Position numbers and translations under genes: made by a program. A DNA stretch of 5,404 nucleotides from an uncultured Holophagales bacterium (lineage in GTDB: Bacteria; Acidobacteriota; Thermoanaerobaculia; UBA5066): NCBI GenBank assembly GCA_937864895.1, contig CALMDF010000285.1, positions 1-5,404 of the forward strand. The letters run 5' to 3'. Numbering within the stretch: the first letter of the stretch is position 1; each line of letters starts with the position of its first letter. The notes beneath the pieces are model-generated. The model was not told where the DNA came from, made no database searches, and was given only the letters and a program-made list of their open reading frames with translations. Below, piece after piece: positions 1 to 5,052 of this stretch.

Positions 1-773
1 TCGTGGGACGTGACCTTCGCGAGGGCTGAGGTCTTCGCGTCGAAGGAGTAGACGTTGAACTCGCCGTCGCGGTCGGACGTGAGGTGGAGCGTCCCGCCGA
101 CCCAGGCGGGGTTCAGGTCGTTGCAGCGCCCCTCGGGCTGCGGGACCTTGACGACCGCGTGCGTTGCGACGTCGTAGAGCCAGATCCTCGAGACCGTCCC
201 GCCGCGGTAGCGCTTCCACTGGAGGTGCCGCGGGGCGTTCGGGGTGTACGCGATCGTCTTGCCGTCGGGCGAGAAGACCGCCCGGGCCGCGTAGGGGATC
301 GGGAGCTTCGCGACGACGCCCCCCTCGGCCGGCACCGTGTAGAGCTGGTCGTGGCGGTTGTTGAACGCCTCCCGGGGAGAGGAGAAGAGGACGGCCTTCC
401 CGTCGGGGGTGAAGTCCTGGACGGTGTCGCGCGACGGGTGCCACGTCAGACGTTTCGGAACGCCACCGGCGGACGGCACGACGAAGACGTCCACGTTGCC
501 GTCCAGCTCGGCGCTGAAGGCGAGGAGCGAGCCGTCGGGGCTGAAGGCGGGGCTCGTCTTCGTTCCCGGGCCGGAGGTGATGCGCTGGACACCGGACCCG
601 TCGAGGCGGCTCGTCCAGAGGTCGTTCCCGTAGACGAAGGCGACGCGGTCGGCCGAGAGGGCCGGCTGAGTGAGCATTTTCGTCGATCCGGCGGGGACGG
701 CGGCGGAAGCCGCGGCCGGGGCCAGGAGCGAGAGCGCGAGGATGGCGGACGGCACGACGGAGAGAAGGCGCAT
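1..773 (-). CDS. Tricorn-protease homologue (S41 family), N-terminal part, cut by the left edge
   Basis: Reading on the minus strand from ATG at 773-771 gives 257 codons with no stop before the edge. Residues 1-24 look like a signal peptide: Met-Arg, a hydrophobic core, then Ala-Ser-Ala before the likely cleavage site, so the protein is probably periplasmic or secreted. PD40/TolB-like propeller blades follow, with the motif FSPDG at about 77-81 and 167-171, FTPDG at 121-125, and a weaker blade near 222-245 (SDRDGEFNVYSFD). The segments DGNVDVFVVPSAGGVPKRLT (91-110) and QWKRYRGGTVSRIWLYD (185-201) are typical of bacterial Tricorn homologues. Complete members are roughly 1,050-1,100 residues, with two propellers, a PDZ domain and a C-terminal serine-protease core that trims peptides; none of the catalytic residues falls in this window. 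The start is backed by AAGGG five bases upstream. A second Met at residue 33 would remove the signal peptide and is less likely. A general PD40 protein without a protease core cannot be excluded. Confidence 0.85.
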   Translation of the reverse strand, partial: MRLLSVVPSAILALSLLAPAAASAAVPAGSTKMLTQPALSADRVAFVYGNDLWTSRLDGSGVQRITSGPGTKTSPAFSPDGSLLAFSAELDGNVDVFVVPSAGGVPKRLTWHPSRDTVQDFTPDGKAVLFSSPREAFNNRHDQLYTVPAEGGVVAKLPIPYAARAVFSPDGKTIAYTPNAPRHLQWKRYRGGTVSRIWLYDVATHAVVKVPQPEGRCNDLNPAWVGGTLHLTSDRDGEFNVYSFDAKTSALAKVTSH

Positions 774-775
774 GC

Positions 776-816
776 GATCCCTTTCCGGCCGCGACGGGGT
801 GCGGCCGGAAGGGATC
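776..816 (-). promoter_or_regulatory. Inverted repeat over the Tricorn gene's leader and Shine-Dalgarno
   Basis: On the plus strand the left arm GATCCCTTTCCGGCCGC (776-792) and right arm GCGGCCGGAAGGGATC (801-816) are reverse complements except for one extra T in the left arm; the spacer is 8 bases (793-800). On the minus strand the repeat ends two bases before the ATG at 773, and the Shine-Dalgarno AAGGG lies inside it. If transcription starts upstream of the whole repeat, the mRNA could fold the ribosome binding site into a stem. If it starts about seven bases after the -10-like box at 814-819, only the inner 8-bp stem CCGGCCGC/GCGGCCGG would be transcribed, leaving the Shine-Dalgarno open just after it. 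An operator for a dimeric repressor is a third possibility. The structure is seen; the role is inferred. Confidence 0.6.
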
Positions 817-819
817 ATA
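814..819 (-). promoter_or_regulatory. Candidate -10 box for the Tricorn gene
   Basis: The minus strand reads TATGAT here, five of six matches to the sigma-70 -10 consensus and one of the few AT-rich spots in the spacer. I find no convincing -35 at 16-18 bases upstream. Start of transcription would fall near 807, giving a leader of about 34 bases that begins inside the inverted repeat. The box overlaps the outer end of that repeat, so a protein bound there would block the polymerase. Confidence 0.4.
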
Positions 820-859
820 GGCGGCGGGACCGTCGAGGGGGCTGGGCGGGCCCGCGGGG

Positions 860-1162
860 TCAGATGACGTTGATCGAGGTCGTCGTGGAGGAAGCGTTCC
901 CGCCGGCCGGGCAGCGGCCGAGCGGCGCCGCGGGGGCGGCCGTGGCTCCCGTCGCCGGGCATCGGGGGGCTCGCTCCATGGCGGGACAGGCGGGGGAGCC
1001 CGTGCCACCCGGGGAGGAGACGGCGCTGGTGACCGGGCAGCGGCCCGTCCCGGCCTCGCGCGCGGAGAGCGCCTCGAACGAGAACGTCACCAGGGCGACG
1101 ACGGAGGCGCCGAGGAGCCAGGAAACGATCAGGGAGCGGCTGGGTTTCGCGGCGGCTTTCAT
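860..1162 (-). CDS. Small exported or membrane-anchored protein with four Cys-Pro motifs, family unknown
   Basis: This encodes 100 residues from ATG at 1162-1160 to TGA at 862-860. AGGGAG (1169-1174) sits six bases before the ATG, and most codons end in G or C, both supporting a real gene. Residues 1-10 are basic (MKAAAKPSRS) and residues 11-28 form a hydrophobic helix, followed by ALSA at 31-34; this is either a signal peptide or an N-terminal anchor. The remaining ~65 residues are rich in Ala, Gly, Pro, Ser and Thr and look unstructured. They hold cysteines at 42, 59, 68 and 84, every one followed by Pro (RCPV, ACPA, RCPA, RCPA). I do not recognise the family. Paired disulfides in the envelope, metal or heme contact through Cys-Pro, or surface attachment are all open. 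It lies 86 bases upstream of the Tricorn homologue on the same strand, so co-transcription is possible, and it diverges from the EamA transporter. Confidence 0.65.
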   Translation of the reverse strand: MKAAAKPSRSLIVSWLLGASVVALVTFSFEALSAREAGTGRCPVTSAVSSPGGTGSPACPAMERAPRCPATGATAAPAAPLGRCPAGGNASSTTTSINVI

Positions 1163-1237
1163 GACGCTCTCCCTACGGACGGAGGGTCCGCCCGGATGGG
1201 ACGCGATCTCGAAAACGGGTCGCTTCGACGGGCCTTC

Positions 1238-1252
1238 CCGGTACAGTACCGG
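1238..1252. promoter_or_regulatory. Perfect palindrome in the divergent spacer, candidate promoter core for the transporter
   Basis: CCGGTAC-A-GTACCGG is a perfect 7-bp inverted repeat around one central base. On the plus strand it contains TACAGT (1242-1247), four of six matches to the -10 consensus, ending seven bases before the transporter ATG at 1255. That spacing would put transcription start at or next to the A of ATG, and no Shine-Dalgarno is visible, so a leaderless mRNA fits. On the minus strand the same palindrome gives TACTGT (1248-1243), a weaker -10 facing the Cys-Pro protein gene. No good -35 was found on either side. A dimeric repressor site is the alternative reading. Confidence 0.4.
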
Positions 1253-1254
1253 CG

Positions 1255-2100
1255 ATGACGCTCCGGACGCTCGGGCTGACGGTGGCGGCCATGACCGCTT
1301 TCGCCGCGAACTCCCTCCTCTGCCGCGCCGCCCTGGGCCGGGGCCTCGTCGACGCTCCCAGCTTCACGAGCCTCCGGCTCCTCTCCGGGGCCGTGACGCT
1401 CTTCCTCCTCGTCCGGGCGTCCGGCCGGCCCACGCCGGGGACCCGCGATCTCCGTGCGGCGGCGGCCCTGTTCGTCTATGCGTTCGCGTTCTCGCTCGCC
1501 TACACGCGCATCCCGGCGGCGCTCGGGGCGCTCCTCCTCTTCGGGGCCGTCCAGGTCACGATGATCGGCCGGGGGGTCGCCGTCGGCGACCGGCCGGCGC
1601 CCCTCGAGTGGGCGGGCATTGCGCTCTCGCTGGGCGGCCTCGTGGCCCTGACGTTTCCGGGCCTCCGGCAGGGCGACCCGGCCGGGTCGGTGCTGATGAT
1701 CGGCGCCGGAATCGCCTGGGGCGTCTACTCGCTCCTCGGCCGTTCCAGCCGGGGCGACCCGCTGGCGGCGAACGGGGCGCACTTCGCACACGCCGTTCCG
1801 CTGGCCCTCCTCGCGAGCCTCGTCGCCGCCGGGCTCGGCGCGCCCCGGCTCTCGGCCCCGGGAGCCGGCCTCGCCGTCGCGTCGGGTGCGCTCGCCTCGG
1901 GTCTCGGCTACGCGATCTGGTACGCGGCCCTGCGCGGCCTGTCGACCGCCCAGGCCGCCCTCGTCCAGCTCTCGGTCCCTCCGCTCGCGGCGCTCGGGGG
2001 CGTCTTCCTGCTCGGCGAGGCCGTCACCCTCCGTCTCGCCCTGTCGGCGCTGGCGATCCTGGGCGGGATCGCCCTGGCGGCGTCGTCGCGCCGGGCGTGA
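1255..2100 (+). CDS. EamA/DMT-superfamily transporter, 10 membrane helices
   Basis: The 281-residue product is an inner-membrane permease of the drug/metabolite transporter superfamily. Ten hydrophobic segments can be seen at roughly 5-23, 37-54, 66-84, 86-106, 117-134, 144-162, 179-194, 203-224, 233-253 and 258-276, matching the usual two EamA repeats of five helices and the usual length of 280-300 residues. Family-like stretches include ANSLLCRAAL near the start, SFTSLRLLSGAVTL (36-49) and, in the second repeat, GLGYAIWYAALRGLSTAQAA (216-235) followed by a VPPLAALGGVFLLGE segment (241-255). Members export or import amino acids, metabolites or drugs; the substrate cannot be read from sequence. 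The ATG at 1255 keeps helix 1 whole but has no Shine-Dalgarno, which fits a leaderless transcript. Met13 (1291) is an internal alternative that would trim helix 1. The gene diverges from the Cys-Pro protein and converges with the kinase. Confidence 0.9.
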   Translation: MTLRTLGLTVAAMTAFAANSLLCRAALGRGLVDAPSFTSLRLLSGAVTLFLLVRASGRPTPGTRDLRAAAALFVYAFAFSLAYTRIPAALGALLLFGAVQVTMIGRGVAVGDRPAPLEWAGIALSLGGLVALTFPGLRQGDPAGSVLMIGAGIAWGVYSLLGRSSRGDPLAANGAHFAHAVPLALLASLVAAGLGAPRLSAPGAGLAVASGALASGLGYAIWYAALRGLSTAQAALVQLSVPPLAALGGVFLLGEAVTLRLALSALAILGGIALAASSRRA

Positions 2101-2130
2101 CGCGCTCCCTATAATGGAAAATCAAGACCT

Positions 2131-2158
2131 GACCCCATGGGGATGACCCCATGGGGAT
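2131..2158. repeat. Tandem 14-bp palindromic repeat between convergent genes, possible bidirectional terminator
   Basis: GACCCCATGGGGAT occurs twice without a gap (2131-2144 and 2145-2158). Each copy contains the self-complementary core CCCCATGGGG (2133-2142 and 2147-2156), so copy one can pair fully with copy two to give a 10-bp stem with a 4-base ATGA loop on either strand. It sits between the transporter stop (2100) and the kinase stop (2187), where a bidirectional terminator is expected. There is no U-run directly after the stem; on the minus strand a short TTTT lies about 12 bases beyond it. The AT-richer bases just before it (2110-2127, including TATAATGG and AATCAAGA) differ from their surroundings, and the whole block may be a copy of a dispersed repeat. 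Confidence 0.6.
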
Positions 2159-2186
2159 GGGCTGCGGGGCGTTCCGGGGCCGCAGA

Positions 2187-4868
2187 TCAGCGGGAGGTCA
2201 TGAGCCAGATGTCCGCGCGGCCCCGTTCCCGGACGAGGTAGAGGGCGGAGCCGTCTCGCGCCGCCGCGAGCGCGACGGCGGTGGTCTCCCGCCCCTCCGG
2301 CAGGATTTCGTGCTGGACGCGGCTCCCGAGGTCGAGGAACGCGACCGTGGAGGGCGCGAAGAGCGTCCGCTGCCGGAGAAAGTAGACGCGCTTGCCGTCG
2401 AACGCGAACTGGGGGCCCGAGCCTTCCGCCGTGAGCCGCTCGTATCGACGTCCGGCGAGGTCGTAGACCCAGGTGCCGCGGTAGGTCTCGTCGCCGGCGA
2501 TGCCGTGCCCCGCGACGAGGCGGCCGTCGGGCGAGAAGGACGTCACCTCGAACCGGACGCCTTCCGCGGGGGCCGGGAGGGGGTCGGGCCAGCCGGCTCC
2601 GGGCGGGAGGGCGGCGGGGAGGAGGACGGCGCCCGCGTGGCTGCTGTGGAGGGCGAGAAAGCGCCCGTCGGGAGAAGCGAGTCCCCGGAACGGCTGGAGG
2701 TCGGCGCGGCGGGTGAGCGGGGCCAGGCCGCTCCCGTCGAGGAGCACCTTCCAGATCTCGAATCTGCCCGAGCGGTCGGAGTGGAAGACGAGCGACTTCC
2801 CGTCGGCCGAGAAGCTCGGCGACCGGTCGCGGTAGGGGCCCGCGGTGACCCGACGGAGCCCGCGGCCGTCTTTTCCGACGACCCAGAGGTCCTCGCCCCC
2901 TCGCCAGGAGGAGAAGGCGACGAGGTCCCCGGAAGGGGAGAGCCGGGGCTCGCCCATCCCCTCGCTGTCCACGACGAGCGCCCGGGCGCGGCCCGACGGG
3001 AACCCGCGGGCGTCGAGAGGGACGCTCTCCAGGTCGAAGCCCGAGGTCCCGGCCTGGTAGACGACGCCGCGTCCGTCGGCGGTCCCCCGGAACGGGCCCG
3101 CGCTGCGTGCCGGGACCGGCACCGGCTCCGGGGGGGCGAGGGGCTCGCCGCTCGCCTCGTCGACCCGGACCCGCCAGAGGTTCATCGTCCCCCCGCGGTC
3201 CGACCCGAACCAGAGGTAGCGGCCGTCGTTCGACCAGAAGGGGCTCCAGTCGCAGGCGTCGTCGTCCGTCACGAAGAGCGGTGTCGGGGACGGCCCGGCC
3301 GACCCCAGGGAGATGGTCGCGAGGTCTCGGCGGGCTCCATTCTCCCGGAGCGCCCAGAACGCGACGCGAAAACCCCCGGGCGAGACGGCCGGCTGCATCG
3401 CGTCGCCCTGGTAGATCCGGGTCGTGACCCCCGTCGCGAGGTCGACCGTCCAGAGCTCGCTCCGCGTCCCCAGGCGGCCGTAGGGCGTTCCGGTGGCGGT
3501 CGTCGCGAAGACGACGCGCCGGCCGTCCGGAAGCCAGGCCGGGTCGTGCCCGAAGGTGGAGAGGCGCCTGGGATCGCCCCCGTCCGACTCGACGACGAAG
3601 AGGCCGCCCCCGTCCCGATCGGAGTGGAACGCGAGGAGCGAGCCGTCCGGCGAGAAGGCCGGTTCGCCGTCCTCGCCGGGGTGGTCCCCCGTCACGTTGA
3701 CGGGGCGCCCCCCCTTGAGATGCTGGACGAAGACGTCGGTGTTCGACGGAGAGAGCCTCTTCACGAAGGCGATCTCGTGCCCGGACGGGGAGAGGGCCGG
3801 CGCCCGGGTGTTCATGCTCCGGTCCGTGATCCGCTCGACGTGGCGGCCCGCGAGGAGCGACCTGTACTCGTCCGAGTCCCGTCCCGTCGCCGCCCGGCGC
3901 ACCGCGGCGACAGCCAGGGCGAGGAGGACCAGGGCGACCGCGCCGGCCATCCACCTCACCGGGCGCCGGGGGAATCCCGCCAGCTTCAGGGGAAGCGTTC
4001 CGCTTCTGAGGTGCTCGGCGGAGGCGCGGAGGTCGAAGGCGAGGTCGCGCGTCGAGGCATAACGCTCCCCGGGAGCCTTCCCGAGGCAGCGTTCGACGAT
4101 CCACCGGACGGGGTCCGGCACGTCCGGCACGAGCTCGCCGAGGGGCCGCGGGGCGTCCTTCAGGACGGAGGTGAGGACCTCCACGGAGGAAGAGCCGCGG
4201 AACGGACGGACGCCGGAGAGCATCTCGTAGAGGACGACGCCGAGCGAGAACTGGTCCGAAGCGGCGCCGACGGCGAGGCCGCGGGCGTGCTCGGGAGACA
4301 TGTAGGCCGCCGTCCCGGACGTCCCGCCGGTGAGGCCGAGCACCGGGTCCGTCGGCGTCTCCTCGGCGCGAGCGGGGCCGTTGCCGGCGCCGCTGTGGAC
4401 GGCGAGGCCGAAGTCGAGGATCTTCACCCGGCCGTCGCGGGTGAGAAAGACGTTCTCCGGCTTCAGGTCGCGGTGGACGAGGCCGCTTTCGTGTGCCGTC
4501 GCGAGGGCGTCGGCAACTTGCGAGGCGACGTCGAGCGCACGGCCGAGGGGAAGGGGACCGCGCGCGACGGCGGCGCGGAGGGTCTCGCCCTCGAGGAGCT
4601 CCGCGACGGCGAAGGTGACCCCGTCGATCCGGCCGAAGTCGTGGACGGCGAGGATTCCCGGGTGGGAGAGGGCGGCGGCGGCCTTGGCTTCCGCCTCGAA
4701 GCGGGAGAGGGCTGCCGGACTGGCCGCGACCTCGGCCGGGAGGACCTTCAGGGCGACGTCCCGGTCGAGCTTCGTGTCCCGGGCGCGATAGACGACCCCC
4801 ATCCCACCGGACGCGATCGGCGCCAGGACGACGTACGGCCCGAGCCTCCGACCCTCCGCGAGGGGCAA
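2187..4868 (-). CDS. Receptor-like Ser/Thr protein kinase with C-terminal TolB-like (PD40) beta-propeller
   Basis: The 893-residue product has an N-terminal Hanks-type kinase domain (about 10-280): Gly-rich loop SGGMGVVY (20-27), ATP-binding Lys41 in VALKV, helix-C Glu60, catalytic HRDLKPEN (132-139), DFG (152-154), SPE (191-193), Asp205 and Arg269. All key residues are present, so it should be active; His-Arg-Asp marks an RD kinase, and the activation loop (155-190) is rich in Thr (171, 173, 180, 183, 186) for autophosphorylation. A single helix at about 306-323 crosses the membrane. Residues 340-893 carry about twelve PD40-like segments (FSPDGSLLAF at 405-414, FSADGKSLVF at 686-695, FSPDGRLVAG at 778-787), placing a propeller sensor or scaffold outside the cytoplasm. 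The architecture is typical of Acidobacteriota. The start is TTG: an in-frame TGA lies two codons upstream and a strong Shine-Dalgarno precedes it. The next in-frame Met is inside the Gly-rich loop. The gene is divergent from a winged-helix regulator, a possible partner. Confidence 0.95.
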   Translation of the reverse strand: MPLAEGRRLGPYVVLAPIASGGMGVVYRARDTKLDRDVALKVLPAEVAASPAALSRFEAEAKAAAALSHPGILAVHDFGRIDGVTFAVAELLEGETLRAAVARGPLPLGRALDVASQVADALATAHESGLVHRDLKPENVFLTRDGRVKILDFGLAVHSGAGNGPARAEETPTDPVLGLTGGTSGTAAYMSPEHARGLAVGAASDQFSLGVVLYEMLSGVRPFRGSSSVEVLTSVLKDAPRPLGELVPDVPDPVRWIVERCLGKAPGERYASTRDLAFDLRASAEHLRSGTLPLKLAGFPRRPVRWMAGAVALVLLALAVAAVRRAATGRDSDEYRSLLAGRHVERITDRSMNTRAPALSPSGHEIAFVKRLSPSNTDVFVQHLKGGRPVNVTGDHPGEDGEPAFSPDGSLLAFHSDRDGGGLFVVESDGGDPRRLSTFGHDPAWLPDGRRVVFATTATGTPYGRLGTRSELWTVDLATGVTTRIYQGDAMQPAVSPGGFRVAFWALRENGARRDLATISLGSAGPSPTPLFVTDDDACDWSPFWSNDGRYLWFGSDRGGTMNLWRVRVDEASGEPLAPPEPVPVPARSAGPFRGTADGRGVVYQAGTSGFDLESVPLDARGFPSGRARALVVDSEGMGEPRLSPSGDLVAFSSWRGGEDLWVVGKDGRGLRRVTAGPYRDRSPSFSADGKSLVFHSDRSGRFEIWKVLLDGSGLAPLTRRADLQPFRGLASPDGRFLALHSSHAGAVLLPAALPPGAGWPDPLPAPAEGVRFEVTSFSPDGRLVAGHGIAGDETYRGTWVYDLAGRRYERLTAEGSGPQFAFDGKRVYFLRQRTLFAPSTVAFLDLGSRVQHEILPEGRETTAVALAAARDGSALYLVRERGRADIWLMTSR

Positions 4869-4872
4869 GCGT

Positions 4873-4879
4873 CACCTCC
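4873..4879 (-). promoter_or_regulatory. Strong Shine-Dalgarno that fixes the kinase TTG start
   Basis: The minus strand reads GGAGGTG, a near-complete match to the anti-Shine-Dalgarno, with six bases between GGAGG and the TTG at 4868-4866. The bases TGA CGC immediately precede TTG in frame, so no longer form of the protein is possible. The GTG within this site is in another frame and has no kinase-like product. Confidence 0.85.
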
Positions 4880-4895
4880 GGGCCGGCACGACCCG

Positions 4896-4915
4896 TCAGG
4901 GACGCGTGTCCCTGA
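4896..4915. promoter_or_regulatory. Inverted repeat in the kinase leader
   Basis: TCAGGGAC (4896-4903) and GTCCCTGA (4908-4915) are perfect reverse complements, 8 bp each, around GCGT. It lies 27 bases upstream of the kinase TTG and downstream of the candidate kinase promoter. It could be an operator or an mRNA hairpin in the 5' untranslated region that leaves the Shine-Dalgarno free. It is not followed by a U-run on either strand, so an attenuator is unlikely. Confidence 0.45.
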
Positions 4916-4941
4916 AAGCCGCGCGGGATCCTTTGACGACA

Positions 4942-4970
4942 ATGTTGGCCCCGTGTCCGCCCTGGGTCAA
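4942..4970 (-). promoter_or_regulatory. Candidate sigma-70 promoter for the kinase gene
   Basis: On the minus strand TTGACC (4970-4965, five of six matches to the -35 consensus) is followed after exactly 17 bases by CAACAT (4947-4942, three of six to the -10). Transcription would start near 4935, giving a leader of about 67 bases that contains the inverted repeat at 4896-4915. The weak -10 keeps confidence modest. Confidence 0.35.
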
Positions 4971-5006
4971 CGCTCGCGGCGCCGCGAGGCGAGACGGGTG
5001 TCCGCC
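4953..5006. repeat. Spaced direct repeat GTGTCCGCC in the divergent region
   Basis: GTGTCCGCC occurs at 4953-4961 and 4998-5006, 45 bases apart start to start. The shorter GTGTCC recurs at 4906-4911, 47 bases before the first copy. OmpR-type winged-helix proteins usually bind direct repeats, so autoregulation by the neighbouring regulator is conceivable, but 9-bp matches in GC-rich DNA can arise by chance. Confidence 0.25.
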
Positions 5007-5022
5007 GGACGGCGGGTCCCGG

Positions 5023-5028
5023 TAGAAT
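5023..5028 (+). promoter_or_regulatory. Candidate -10 box for the winged-helix regulator
   Basis: TAGAAT matches five of six bases of the -10 consensus in otherwise very GC-rich DNA. Transcription would start near 5035, about 18 bases before the ATG, leaving room for the Shine-Dalgarno. The position 16-18 bases upstream has no -35 match but coincides with the second GTGTCCGCC copy and a CCGCC/GGCGG inverted repeat (5002-5006 and 5011-5015), so activator-dependent or repressed initiation is possible. Confidence 0.45.
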
Positions 5029-5052
5029 GGGCGGACAAGGCAGGGATCCTGG

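Noticed and set aside
846..855. GCGGGCCCGC palindrome after the Cys-Pro gene
   Set aside because: It has no loop and no U-run, and short GC palindromes are common in this composition.
1238..1252. LexA/SOS box reading of the GGTACAGTACC palindrome
   Set aside because: The one-base centre does not fit the spacing of LexA motifs I know, and the neighbouring genes are not DNA-damage genes.
1159..1791. A minus-strand 210-codon frame opposite the transporter
   Set aside because: The charged, Arg/Glu/Gly-rich composition is typical of an antisense shadow. The transporter on the other strand has ten clear membrane helices.
84..2114. A plus-strand open frame of 676 codons across the left half
   Set aside because: It runs antisense to the Tricorn and Cys-Pro genes, then out of frame through the transporter. 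Its product is Arg/Gly/Pro-rich with no domain. Long shadow frames are expected at this GC content.
2110..2146. A perfect TATAAT followed by a 10-codon ORF (MENQDLTPWG)
   Set aside because: There is no -35 at the right distance and no ribosome binding site, and it points into the 3' end of the kinase. More likely it is part of the repeat block.
2162..2185. CTGCGG/CCGCAG stem just after the kinase stop
   Set aside because: It has only six base pairs, a 12-base loop and no U-run. The tandem palindrome next to it is a better terminator candidate.
522..3660. DNA-level similarity between parts of the Tricorn and kinase genes (for example around 520-550 and 3630-3660)
   Set aside because: It reflects the shared SPDGSLLAF blade motif and similar codon use in two propeller proteins, not a recent duplication.
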